From assembly GCA_020722345.1 (NCBI GenBank), contig DYKZ01000010.1:1-33127 (forward strand): a DNA stretch of 33,127 nt. The letters run 5' to 3'. Under the pieces are notes generated by a model, which saw only the letters and a list, made by a program, of their open reading frames with translations, did no database searches and was not told the origin of the DNA. The first letter of the stretch is position 1. Every line of letters starts with the position of its first letter. A program made the position numbers and the translations under genes. This document shows, piece after piece, positions 6,498 through 13,967 of this stretch. This DNA is from Anaerolinea thermophila. Lineage in GTDB: Bacteria > Chloroflexota > Anaerolineae > Anaerolineales > Villigracilaceae.

Positions 6498-8348
6498 ATG
6501 CCTGACCTTTTGACCTTCCTCTCTTCCTCCGCTCCCCCTCTCCTCGCCGACGGCGCGATGGGAACCTTGCTCCACACCCATGGCGTGGAACATACCCACT
6601 GCTTCGACGAACTCAATCTGACTGACCCGGCGAAGGTGGCCGAGATTCACCGACAGTACATCGAGGCCGGCGCGCAGATCATTCTCACCAACACCTTCGG
6701 CGCCAACCGCTACAAACTCCACAAGCATGGGCTGGAGAACAAATTGGCCGAAATCAACCGCGCCGGCGTGGAACTCGCCCGCCGTGTGGTGGAGGCGTCA
6801 TTCAAGCATGTCCTCATTGCCGGGGATGTCGGTCCGCTTGGCGTGCGGATTGCTCCCTACGGACGCGTCCAACCTCACGAGGCGCGCGCGGCCTTTGCCG
6901 AGCAGATCCTCGCCCTCGCCGGCGTGGATCTGATTGTCATCGAGACCATGACTGATGTATATGAAACAGTGGAAGCCATTCATGCGGCGAAAGAAATTGA
7001 TCCGGCCCTGCCTGTCGTTGCCACGATGACCTTTACCCGCGACGACCGCACCCTGCTTGGCGACGACCCGGCGCGGGTGGCGCGCGCCCTTCGAGAGGCC
7101 GGGGCGGACGTGATTGGCGCCAACTGTTCGGGCGGCCCGGCGCAACTCCTGCGTATCCTGCGCCAGATGCGGCAGGCCGAACCGGAGGCCCGCTTCTGGG
7201 TCAAGCCCAACGCCGGCTGGCCGGAGCATGTCGGGGGGCGAGTGATGTACGCCGCCGCGCCAGAATATTTCCGCGATTACGCCTTGGAGTTCTGGAAAGC
7301 CGGGGCAAACGTCATCGGCGGATGCTGCGGCACCACGCCCGAACACATCGCCGCCATGCGCAAAACGCTGGATTCACGCCCGCATATTCAAGTCGAGTCT
7401 GTCCAGACTTTGGAAGTCTTGCAGAGCTCCGAAGTCTCCGGCGCCGAGGCGGCCTCCCAACTGGCGCAGAAACTCGCCGCCGGGAAATTCGTCTTCGCCG
7501 TCGAAATGGACCCGCCGCGTGGGCTGGCGACCCAGAAACTGGTCGCGGCCGCCTCCCTGTTCAAAGAAGCCGGCGCCGACGTGATTGACGTGGCCGACAG
7601 CCCAATGGCGCGCATGAGAATGTCTGCCTGGGCGGTCTGCGACGTCGTCCAGTGCAAGGTCGGAATCGAGACCACGCTGCACTTCCCCACGCGCGGACGC
7701 AACCTCCTGCGGGTCCAGGGAGACTTGCTCGCCGCGCATGCCCTCGGCATCCGCAACGTGTTTGTCGTCATGGGCGATCCGACCTCCATCGGCGATTACC
7801 CAGAAGCCGCCGATAACTATGACCTCGTCCCCTCCGGCCTCATCAAACTCATCAAGCAAGGCTTCAACGCCGGCGTGGACCATTCCGGCACGTCCATTGG
7901 CCAGCCGACCTCGTTCTTTGTCGGCGCGGCGCTCAACCTTTGCCCGCCCGACCCCGAAAGCGAGATCAAGAACCTGCGCCGAAAACTCAAGGCCGGGGCC
8001 GACTTTTTCCTGACCCAGCCGATCTACGACCCAGAAAAGGCCAAAGCCTTTCTGAATCAGTTCGCCGAAGCCGACGGCGCGCCGCTCGACAAACCCGTAC
8101 TCGTCGGCATTCTGCCGCTTGTCAGCGTGAAACATGCCAACTTCTTGAACAACGAAGTGCCGGGCATCGTCATCCCCGAAGAGACGCGTCAGCGGATGGA
8201 AAAGGCCGGGGAAAACGGCGGCAGGGAAGGGGTCCGAATCGCGACCGAACTGATTGAGCAGATCAAGCCATGGGCCAGGGGCGTCTATATCATGCCGCAA
8301 TTCCACCGCTATGATCTCGTCGCGGAAATCATAGAAGCGGTAAAATAG
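6498..8348 (+). CDS. bifunctional homocysteine S-methyltransferase / methylenetetrahydrofolate reductase
   Basis: 616-aa fusion. Residues about 1-290 form a homocysteine methyltransferase barrel with the zinc ligands C210 (GANCSGG) and C276/C277 (GGCCGTT). Residues about 330-616 form an FAD-dependent MTHFR barrel (FAVEMDPPRG, the VFVVMGDPT strand, FFLTQPIYD) that reduces methylene- to methyl-tetrahydrofolate, the methyl donor used by MetH next door. The architecture matches the YitJ-type proteins of Bacillus and is common in deep-branching phyla. AGGAGA lies 6 bases before the ATG; the metH stop is 34 bases upstream, so they are probably one operon. The linker (about 295-320) carries a small palindrome (7405-7419). 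Which methyl donor the first domain uses cannot be told from sequence. Confidence 0.93.
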   Translation: MPDLLTFLSSSAPPLLADGAMGTLLHTHGVEHTHCFDELNLTDPAKVAEIHRQYIEAGAQIILTNTFGANRYKLHKHGLENKLAEINRAGVELARRVVEASFKHVLIAGDVGPLGVRIAPYGRVQPHEARAAFAEQILALAGVDLIVIETMTDVYETVEAIHAAKEIDPALPVVATMTFTRDDRTLLGDDPARVARALREAGADVIGANCSGGPAQLLRILRQMRQAEPEARFWVKPNAGWPEHVGGRVMYAAAPEYFRDYALEFWKAGANVIGGCCGTTPEHIAAMRKTLDSRPHIQVESVQTLEVLQSSEVSGAEAASQLAQKLAAGKFVFAVEMDPPRGLATQKLVAAASLFKEAGADVIDVADSPMARMRMSAWAVCDVVQCKVGIETTLHFPTRGRNLLRVQGDLLAAHALGIRNVFVVMGDPTSIGDYPEAADNYDLVPSGLIKLIKQGFNAGVDHSGTSIGQPTSFFVGAALNLCPPDPESEIKNLRRKLKAGADFFLTQPIYDPEKAKAFLNQFAEADGAPLDKPVLVGILPLVSVKHANFLNNEVPGIVIPEETRQRMEKAGENGGREGVRIATELIEQIKPWARGVYIMPQFHRYDLVAEIIEAVK

Positions 8349-8353
8349 AAAGC

Positions 8354-8425
8354 GGACGATGGACTACAGACGATAAACCTTATCCCTCCTCCACCTCTAT
8401 CGTCTATCGTCAACGGTCTAATATG
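8354..8425 (+). repeat. two opposed heptamer arrays before coaX
   Basis: The whole gap before coaX is made of 7-bp units: GGACGAT, GGACTAC, AGACGAT (8354-8374), then after a pyrimidine-rich spacer TATCGTC, TATCGTC, AACGGTC, TAATATG (8398-8425), the last holding the coaX ATG. The two halves are inverted relative to each other: AGACGATA (8368-8375) can pair with TATCGTCT (8398-8405). No ribosome binding site is present. Confidence 0.8.
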
Positions 8426-9193
8426 CTCCTCACCATTGACATCGGCAACACCAACCTGACCATTGGCCTGTTCGAAGGCGAGACGCTCTCCCATCATTGG
8501 CGCCTGGCCACCGACCACGCCCGCATGCCCGACGAGTATGGCCTGCAACTGCTTGGCCTGCTCGAACATGCCGGGCGGGAACTTGCCGACCTGACCGGCG
8601 TCTGTCTCTCCTCGGTCGTCCCGCCGCTGACCGGGCGCGTGATCCAAGCCTGCCGCGAGTACCTCAGGCAGGAGCCGCTGGTGGTGGATACCGGCGTCAA
8701 GACCGGCGTCCGCATCCGCTACGAGGACCCGCGCGCGGTGGGCGCCGACCGGGTGTGCGACGCGGTGGCCGTCATGCACCACTACGGCGGCCCGGCCTGC
8801 ATCATTGACTTCGGTACGGCCACCACCTTCAACGCCCTGACGCGTGAAGGCGACTACCTCGGCGGGGCCATCACCGCCGGGGTGAACCTGGCCGCCGAAG
8901 CGCTCTTCACCCACGCCGCCAAACTGCCGGGCATAGACTTGCAGCGCCCGCCGAGCGTCATCGGGCGCAACACTGTCCACGCCATGCAGTCGGGCCTGCT
9001 GTTTGGCTACGTCAGCATGGTCGAGGGCATGGTCGAACGCTTCCGCGCCGAACTCGGTTCGGAGATGAAAGTCATCGCCACCGGCGGGCTGGCCGAGATC
9101 ATCGCCAGGGAGACGAAAGTCATCCACCACATCGCCCCCTGGCTCACGCTGGACGGTCTGCGGATTATTTGGGAACTCAATAAAAGTTCTTAA
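8423..9193 (+). CDS. coaX: type III pantothenate kinase
   Basis: 256-aa CoaX, which phosphorylates pantothenate in the first step of coenzyme A synthesis. It belongs to the ASKHA fold and is not feedback-inhibited by CoA in studied members. Visible motifs: the phosphate loop DIGNTN (D6), GADR at about 107-110 that binds pantothenate, and DFGTATTFN from D129, the second catalytic aspartate region. Length matches the family. The ATG follows a heptamer array with no recognisable ribosome binding site, so translation may depend on coupling to HMT-MTHFR 74 bases upstream. No nearby coaBC or birA was seen, so placement beside the methionine genes is probably incidental. Confidence 0.95.
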   Translation: MLLTIDIGNTNLTIGLFEGETLSHHWRLATDHARMPDEYGLQLLGLLEHAGRELADLTGVCLSSVVPPLTGRVIQACREYLRQEPLVVDTGVKTGVRIRYEDPRAVGADRVCDAVAVMHHYGGPACIIDFGTATTFNALTREGDYLGGAITAGVNLAAEALFTHAAKLPGIDLQRPPSVIGRNTVHAMQSGLLFGYVSMVEGMVERFRAELGSEMKVIATGGLAEIIARETKVIHHIAPWLTLDGLRIIWELNKSS

Positions 9194-9208
9194 TGCCGCA
9201 TTCATTCC

Positions 9209-9216
9209 GCTATCAT
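9209..9216 (+). promoter_or_regulatory. possible -10 region (GCTATCAT) of the small lipoprotein gene
   Basis: Another GCTATCAT octamer, 56 bases before the lipoprotein start and 15 bases after the coaX stop. Support is the recurrence of the octamer upstream of genes in this window; no -35 box is clear. Confidence 0.3.
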
Positions 9217-9272
9217 ACAATTGTCATCACACGGCCTCCCGCCGCTGAAACTCCAAGGAGAAGAGAAAAAAC

Positions 9273-9668
9273 ATGAAACGCTATCTGTCAATTTTGCTTT
9301 TGCTGCCGGTCTTCCTGCTTGCGGCCTGCGGCGCCGACGCTACTGCCACACCTGTTGCTGGCGATGGCAAAACCGGCATCAAGGGCCAGGTATTCCTGGC
9401 CGAATGCCAGGGGCCGGAAGTCGCTACCGACTGCTTCAGCCAGAAACCGTACCAGGCCACTCTCATCGTGTACAACGGCAAACTGGAGGAAATTGCTCGC
9501 ATCACCACCGAGAAGGACGGCACGTTCGAATACGAAGCCGAAGCCGGCGTGTACTTCATCCACCCATACAGCCCATCGCAGTATCCGATTGCGCCGGATT
9601 ACCAGGTGGTTGTGGCAGAAGGGACGATGACTGAACTGACCGTCATCTACGACAGCGGCATGCGTTAG
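9273..9668 (+). CDS. small secreted lipoprotein with predicted beta-sandwich domain
   Basis: 131-aa predicted lipoprotein: a short basic N-terminus, a hydrophobic stretch and a lipobox LAAC (Cys19), then ADATATPVAGDG as a short linker. The mature part (about 30-131) has alternating strands: GIKGQVFLAEC, YQATLIVYNGK, ARITTEKDGTFEYEAEAGVYFI. This is the pattern of carboxypeptidase-regulatory or transthyretin-like modules, in which a sugar- or ligand-binding sandwich is presented outside the cell. Two cysteines in the mature part (C45 and C53) could form a disulphide. AAGGAGAAG lies about 8-15 bases before the ATG. Monocistronic: terminator at 9705-9736. Function unknown; the fold call is by strand pattern only. 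Confidence 0.75.
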   Translation: MKRYLSILLLLPVFLLAACGADATATPVAGDGKTGIKGQVFLAECQGPEVATDCFSQKPYQATLIVYNGKLEEIARITTEKDGTFEYEAEAGVYFIHPYSPSQYPIAPDYQVVVAEGTMTELTVIYDSGMR

Positions 9669-9704
9669 GCGGCGGGCCCGGACCCGAGGCCTGCTCCTGT
9701 TGCG

Positions 9705-9736
9705 AGGGCCGACCGACGCCGGGTTGGCCCTTTTTC
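9705..9736 (+). terminator. Rho-independent terminator after the small lipoprotein
   Basis: Ten-bp stem AGGGCCGACC (9705-9714) with GGTTGGCCCT (9722-9731, one G-U pair), a 7-base loop and a T-run, ending 7 bases before the -35 box of the pheS leader. Confidence 0.85.
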
Positions 9737-9742
9737 GCGCCC

Positions 9743-9770
9743 TTGACAGGTTCCCCTTTCTGCGGATAAT
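9743..9770 (+). promoter_or_regulatory. promoter of the pheST T-box leader
   Basis: TTGACA (9743-9748), a 16-base spacer and GATAAT (9765-9770). Initiation near 9777 leaves about 30 bases before the conserved base of T-box stem I and a leader of about 420 bases before pheS. Confidence 0.75.
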
Positions 9771-9968
9771 AACAGCCAACAGGCGAGCCAATCGAAAGCG
9801 ATGACAGAGGAAAGTAGGTCAGCGGAAGCCGACAGGGAGGCGCGGGCGCAGACTGAGACCCGCTCCCGGCAGAACCTGACCGAAGTTCCCTCCCGAGCCG
9901 TTCCGGGGAAAGCGTGCCTCGGTGTCAAATGCGCCGGTGTCCAATGCTTCAATGTCACGTGACATGGG

Positions 9969-10000
9969 AACACCAGAACAGCAGAACACCTGACACGCTA
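9969..10000 (+). repeat. octamer-periodic stretch inside the T-box leader
   Basis: Degenerate 8-bp units AACACCAG, AACAGCAG, AACACCTG, ACACGCTA form the 3' arm of the long hairpin between stem I and the antiterminator. Related to the other short-period arrays, but the hairpin structure could equally explain the pattern. Confidence 0.4.
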
Positions 10001-10111
10001 AGTAGTCGGAACCGCAGCCCCAGCGTTAGCAGGGGAGCCGATGATGGTCGGCGTGAGCGGGTCGCACAAGCGGCCAAGTTGGGTGGTACCGCGGGACAGC
10101 GTAATAAGCGC

Positions 10112-10144
10112 CTCCCGTCCCAGAGTGGACGGGAGAACGTTTTT
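10112..10144 (+). terminator. regulated terminator of the pheST T-box
   Basis: Nine-bp perfect stem CTCCCGTCC (10112-10120) / GGACGGGAG (10127-10135), loop CAGAGT, then AACGTTTTT. It lies 18 bases after the T-box sequence, as expected for the terminator alternative to the antiterminator. Confidence 0.88.
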
Positions 10145-10186
10145 AACACGACGGACACAAAGGTTCACAAAGGATTTATGATTTTA
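10139..10186 (+). repeat. degenerate remnant of the MITE-like element
   Basis: GTTTTTAACACGACGG, then ACACAAAGG, then TCACAAAGGA, and after a gap TTATGATTTTAC. These follow the order of the inner left part of the element (CCTTTTTAAACACGAAGG, ACACAAAGG, CAACAAAGGA) and then its GATTTGTGATTTTGC, with an internal deletion. It begins in the U-tract of the T-box terminator and ends at the pheS ribosome binding site. No terminal repeats remain. Confidence 0.6.
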
Positions 10187-10197
10187 CAGGAGGCCGT

Positions 10198-11253
10198 ATG
10201 CTGGAACAATTGAAAGAAATCGAAAGGACTGCCCTGGCTGCCCTCGAAGCCGTCCAGGATGAGGCCGCCCTTGAAACCTGGCGCGTGGCGTATCTGGGGC
10301 GCTCCTCGCCGCTCATGCAAGTTTTCAGCAAATTGGGCGCGCTGGCGAAGGAGGAACGCCCGGTCGTCGGGCAGGCGGCCAACGAGGTAAAAAAAGCCCT
10401 CGAAGCCGCGTTCGGCTCCCGGTCCGAAATGCTGCGGCAGGCAGCGCTGGCGCGCGCCCTCAGCGAGGAGCGGCTGGATGTCACCTTGCCGGGCCGCCCC
10501 ATCGCCCGCGGTCGTCTGCACCCCGATACCCAGATTCTGCGCGAACTCTACCGCGTCTTTGCCGAGATGGGCTTCCAGGTCTATCGTTCGCGTGAAGTCG
10601 AGAGCGACGAGTACAACTTCCAATTGCTCAACTTCCCGGTCGGACACCCCGCCCGCGACATGCAGGATACCTATTTCATCGAGGCGGAGGGACGCGGCGA
10701 CAACCCGATTGTCCTGCGCACGCACACCTCCCCCGGTCAGATCCGCGCCATGCGCGAGATGGCAGCGCTCAACCCCCAGAATCCCCCGCCGGTGCGCATT
10801 ATCCTGCCCGGCATGGTTTACCGCTATGAGCAGGTGGACGCCCGCCACGAGACCCAGTTCGACCAGTTGGAGGGACTGGCAGTCGGCCCCGGCATCACCT
10901 TCAGCGACCTGAAAGGGACGCTGACCGACATGGCGCGGCGGTTGTTCGGACCTCAGGCCCGCACCCGTTTCCGGGCTTCGTTCTTCCCCTTCACCGAGCC
11001 AAGCGCCGAATTCGACATCGAATGCTTCCAGTGCGGCGGTAAGGGATGCGACGTCTGCGGCAGCGGCTGGCTGGAAATCGGCGGCAGCGGCATGGTGCAT
11101 CCGGTTGTGCTGCAAAACGGCGGCTATGACCCGGCGCGCTACACCGGCTTCGCCTTTGGCTTTGGCGTTCAACGAATTGCCATGCTGAAATACGGCATCC
11201 CGGACATTCGCTATTTCTGGGAGAATGATTTGCGCTTCTTGGAGCAATTCTAA
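10198..11253 (+). CDS. pheS: phenylalanine--tRNA ligase alpha subunit
   Basis: 351-aa catalytic subunit of the (alpha-beta)2 class II synthetase that charges tRNA-Phe. An N-terminal coiled-coil (about 1-85) that contacts tRNA is followed by the class II core: RTHTSPGQIRAM (motif 2 region), the FTEPSAEFDIEC strand, and motif 3 near the C-terminus (GFGVQRIAMLKYGIPDIR). C276, C279, C284 and C287 form a CX2C-X4-CX2C zinc-type cluster found in many PheS proteins. AGGAGG lies 4 bases before the ATG. Expression is set by the T-box upstream; pheT follows after 22 bases. Confidence 0.97.
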   Translation: MLEQLKEIERTALAALEAVQDEAALETWRVAYLGRSSPLMQVFSKLGALAKEERPVVGQAANEVKKALEAAFGSRSEMLRQAALARALSEERLDVTLPGRPIARGRLHPDTQILRELYRVFAEMGFQVYRSREVESDEYNFQLLNFPVGHPARDMQDTYFIEAEGRGDNPIVLRTHTSPGQIRAMREMAALNPQNPPPVRIILPGMVYRYEQVDARHETQFDQLEGLAVGPGITFSDLKGTLTDMARRLFGPQARTRFRASFFPFTEPSAEFDIECFQCGGKGCDVCGSGWLEIGGSGMVHPVVLQNGGYDPARYTGFAFGFGVQRIAMLKYGIPDIRYFWENDLRFLEQF

Positions 11254-11275
11254 CTTCAGAGAGTAGAGAGCAATT

Positions 11276-13819
11276 ATGAAAGCACCTTTATCCTGGTTGA
11301 ACGATTTCGTTGACATTGACCTCTCCATCCCCGGCCTCGCCCGCCTCATCACCATGGCCGGCATGGAAGTGGAAGCCATCCAGATCATCGGCCTGCCCAT
11401 GCCCGCCCCCGGCAGCGTGGACGCCCATGTCAGCGGCCTGGAATGGGATCGCGAAAAGATTGTCGTAGCCTCCATCTTGGAGGTCATGCCGCATCCCAAT
11501 GCAGACCGGCTTGTGCTATGCAAACTCTTTGACGGCCAACAGGAGCACATTGTGTTGACCGGCGCGCCGAACTTGTTCGAGTACAAAGGCAAAGGTCCGC
11601 TGGCGAAGCCGCTCATGGTGGCTTATGCCAAAGAAGGCGCGCGGATTTATGACGGACACCAGGATGGACAAGTTCTCACCACCCTCAAACGCGCCAAGAT
11701 TCGCGGCGTGGAATCCTACTCAATGGTTTGCTCGGAGAAGGAACTGGGCATCTCAGATGAGCACGAGGGCATCCTGCTCCTCGGCGAGGATGCCCCTCCC
11801 GCCGGCACGCCGCTGGCCGACTATCTCGGTGATGCCGTGCTGGACGTGAAACTGCTCCCCAGTTACGCCCGCTGCGCCTCCATGCTCGGCCTGGCGCGCG
11901 AGATCGCTGCCATGACCGGGAAATCCCTGACAACGCCGAACGTCGAACGTTACACGTCACCCGCCGGCGACTTTGCCGAGATAGAAATTACGAACCCCGA
12001 CCTGAACCCGCGCTTCGTGCTGGGTCTCATCAAAAGAATTGAAATCCGTCCCAGCCCGGAATGGGTGCAGCGGCGGCTCAAACTGGCCGGGATGCGCCCC
12101 ATCAACAACATTGTGGACGCCACCAACTACGCCATGCTCGAACTCGGCGAACCCCTCCACGCCTTCGACTATGATGTCCTGGTCAAACGCGCCCAAGGCA
12201 AAAAGGTCAAGATTATCACCCGCACTGCTCGTCCCGGAGAAAAACTGACCACCCTCGATAACATCGAACGGACACTGGACGAATCCACCGTCCTCGTCTG
12301 CGACACGGCTGGAGCGCTTTCCATTGCCGGCGTGATGGGTGGGCTAGAGTCCGAGGTCAGCGACAAGACCGTCAACGTCCTGCTCGAAGGCGCGGCCTGG
12401 AACTTCATCAACATCCGCAAGACTGCCCGCGCCCAGCAATTGCCCTCCGAAGCCTCCTACCGCTTCTCGCGCGGCGTCCACCCGGCGATGGCCGAGCGCG
12501 GCGTGCGCCGCTGTCTCGACCTCATACAGGCCTGGGCCGGAGGAACGGCCGCGCCCGGCCTGGTGGACAACTACCCCCTGCCGCCCGCCTCCCCGACCAT
12601 CGAACTGACCGCTTCGGACGTGAAGCGCTGGCTTGGCATTGATCTTGAAATCGGGCAAATCAAATCCATGCTCGAACGGCTCGAATTTCACTGTTTACTG
12701 ACAACTGACCAATGTTTACAGGTCACCGCCCCCGACCACCGCCTCGACATCGGCGAAGGCGTCACCGGCAAAGCCGACCTCGTGGAGGAGATTGCCCGCG
12801 TCTACGGCTACGAGAACATCCCCGAAACGCGCCTCTCCGACCTCCTGCCGCCTCAGCTCGGCAATCCCGAACTCGACAAGGAAGAGCGCATCCGTGACCT
12901 GCTGGTTTACCAGGGCCTGACCGAGATTGTCAGTTACCGCTGGACAACCCCCGAGCGCGAGTCCCGCCGACTGCTGCCCACCGCCCCGCCCGATGACAAG
13001 CCCTACCTGCGCATTGCCAACCCCCTGGCCTACGAAAAAGGCTTCCTGCGCCATAGCGTCCTCGCCAGCGTGCTCGACACCGCCGAACGCAACGCCCGCG
13101 TCCGAGAGCGCATTGCCCTGTTCGAGATCGGCCCGCAGTTCCTCGCCTCCGAAGACTCGCATGGCCTCCCCGACGAACTCCAACGCCTCGCCATCGTCCT
13201 CTCTGGTCCGCGCACCCTGCCCGGCTGGCAGCCCGCCGACCTGGCCCCGATGGATTTTTACGACCTGAAGGGCGTCCTCACCGCCCTCCTCGACGGGCTG
13301 CGCCTGCCGGAGGTTCGGGTTGAACCGGGCGAACATCCCTCCTTCCATCCTGGCAAGTGTGCAAAGATTTTGTCCGGCGAGAAACAGATTGGCGTCTTCG
13401 GCGAACTCCATCCCGAGGTCCGCGCCCGCTACGACTGGCCCGCCTCGTTCCGGACCCCGGTCCTGGCCGCCGACCTCGACCTGGCTGCGCTGCTGTCGCT
13501 CATTCCCGCCATCCGCACCACCAATCCGGTTCCCACCCTCCCGCCCGTCCTCGAAGACCTGGCCGTGGTTGTGGATGAGTCCGTACCCGCCGAGCGGGTA
13601 GAGACGCTCATCCGCCAAACCGGCGGCAGGATTGTCGCCGATGCGAGCCTGTTCGACGTGTACCGCGGCGAAAAGGTCGGCGCGGGCAAGAAGAGCCTGG
13701 CCTACAGCATCACTTACCAGGCGATAGACAAGACCCTCTCCGATAAAGACGTGGCCGGCTTCCGGGCGCGCATCCTGCGCAGGCTGGAGCAGGAATTGGG
13801 GGCAAAATTGCGGGCTTAA
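11276..13819 (+). CDS. pheT: phenylalanine--tRNA ligase beta subunit
   Basis: 847-aa tRNA-binding and editing subunit. Domains in order: an N-terminal segment (MKAPLSWLNDFVDI), an EMAP/OB-type tRNA-binding domain (about 45-165), B3/B4 editing domain (about 220-410), B5 domain (about 430-510), catalytic-like core (about 520-720), and a ferredoxin-fold anticodon-binding domain (about 755-847; PPVLEDLAVVVDE…KSLAYSITY). Length is slightly above the usual ~800. Two heptamer arrays are translated in place: 11938-11958 at the boundary before B3/B4 and 12691-12718 inside the B5 domain, where a variable loop is expected. A terminator follows at 13838. Confidence 0.97.
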   Translation: MKAPLSWLNDFVDIDLSIPGLARLITMAGMEVEAIQIIGLPMPAPGSVDAHVSGLEWDREKIVVASILEVMPHPNADRLVLCKLFDGQQEHIVLTGAPNLFEYKGKGPLAKPLMVAYAKEGARIYDGHQDGQVLTTLKRAKIRGVESYSMVCSEKELGISDEHEGILLLGEDAPPAGTPLADYLGDAVLDVKLLPSYARCASMLGLAREIAAMTGKSLTTPNVERYTSPAGDFAEIEITNPDLNPRFVLGLIKRIEIRPSPEWVQRRLKLAGMRPINNIVDATNYAMLELGEPLHAFDYDVLVKRAQGKKVKIITRTARPGEKLTTLDNIERTLDESTVLVCDTAGALSIAGVMGGLESEVSDKTVNVLLEGAAWNFINIRKTARAQQLPSEASYRFSRGVHPAMAERGVRRCLDLIQAWAGGTAAPGLVDNYPLPPASPTIELTASDVKRWLGIDLEIGQIKSMLERLEFHCLLTTDQCLQVTAPDHRLDIGEGVTGKADLVEEIARVYGYENIPETRLSDLLPPQLGNPELDKEERIRDLLVYQGLTEIVSYRWTTPERESRRLLPTAPPDDKPYLRIANPLAYEKGFLRHSVLASVLDTAERNARVRERIALFEIGPQFLASEDSHGLPDELQRLAIVLSGPRTLPGWQPADLAPMDFYDLKGVLTALLDGLRLPEVRVEPGEHPSFHPGKCAKILSGEKQIGVFGELHPEVRARYDWPASFRTPVLAADLDLAALLSLIPAIRTTNPVPTLPPVLEDLAVVVDESVPAERVETLIRQTGGRIVADASLFDVYRGEKVGAGKKSLAYSITYQAIDKTLSDKDVAGFRARILRRLEQELGAKLRA
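11938..11958 (+). repeat. heptamer array inside pheT
   Basis: GAACGTC, GAACGTT, ACACGTC, in frame, encoding the segment VERYTS between the OB domain and the editing domain. Confidence 0.6.
12691..12718 (+). repeat. heptamer array inside pheT (B5 domain)
   Basis: CTGTTTA, CTGACAA, CTGACCA, ATGTTTA, in frame, encoding CLLTTDQCL between the strand LERLEFH and VTAPDHRLDI. Other PheT proteins have a short variable turn here (from memory). Confidence 0.65.
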
Positions 13820-13837
13820 TGGGAAATAAGAAGGATG

Positions 13838-13868
13838 ACTTCCGAGGCCCCCGGCTTCGGAAGTTTTC
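13838..13868 (+). terminator. Rho-independent terminator after pheT
   Basis: Ten-bp stem ACTTCCGAGG (13838-13847) with CTTCGGAAGT (13855-13864; one G-U pair), loop CCCCCGG, then a short T-run. It lies 18 bases after the pheT stop. Confidence 0.75.
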
Positions 13869-13880
13869 ATTTGCCTGGGT

Positions 13881-13886
13881 TATAAT
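13881..13886 (+). promoter_or_regulatory. -10 box TATAAT before the glycosyltransferase
   Basis: Perfect TATAAT in the context GGGT-TATAAT-CC, nearly the same context as the -10 box of the M23 gene at 872-877. No -35 box of quality is seen. The first ATG after it (13897) opens a 19-codon frame, not the glycosyltransferase. Confidence 0.5.
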
Positions 13887-13896
13887 CCAGCCCGTT

Positions 13897-13956
13897 ATGG
13901 CACACGAATATACCCACATCCATGACCTCACCCGCTCCACTGTAACGAATGACTGA
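13897..13956 (+). CDS. possible 19-codon small ORF in the GT4 leader
   Basis: ATG 10 bases after the TATAAT opens a frame of 19 codons (MAHEYTHIHDLTRSTVTND) ending TGA at 13954, 10 bases before the glycosyltransferase ATG. The last codons and the stop lie in a heptamer array. It could be a leader peptide, the truncated start of a lost gene, or chance. No ribosome binding site is present; it would be translated from a nearly leaderless message. Confidence 0.3.
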   Translation: MAHEYTHIHDLTRSTVTND

Positions 13957-13967
13957 CGACTGACTCA
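13947..13967 (+). repeat. heptamer array before the GT4 gene
   Basis: GAATGAC, TGACGAC, TGACTCA, the last base being the A of the ATG at 13967. It leaves no room for a ribosome binding site. Confidence 0.6.

Larger units (their letters stand above)
9777..10144 (+). promoter_or_regulatory. T-box leader sensing uncharged tRNA-Phe
   Basis: The T-box sequence GGGTGGTACCGCGG lies at 10081-10094 and a terminator follows. In stem I the specifier loop can be read directly: helices GAGG (9807-9810)/CCTC (9889-9892) and GGTCAG (9817-9822)/CTGACC (9876-9881) enclose AAAGTA on one side and GAAGTTC (9882-9888) on the other. The last three loop bases TTC (9886-9888) are a phenylalanine codon, agreeing with pheS-pheT downstream. 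Uncharged tRNA-Phe should pair with both the specifier and the T-box, favouring the antiterminator. Between stem I and the antiterminator is an unusually long imperfect hairpin (about 9911-10000) built around the perfect palindrome ATGTCACGTGACAT (9952-9965). Confidence 0.93.
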
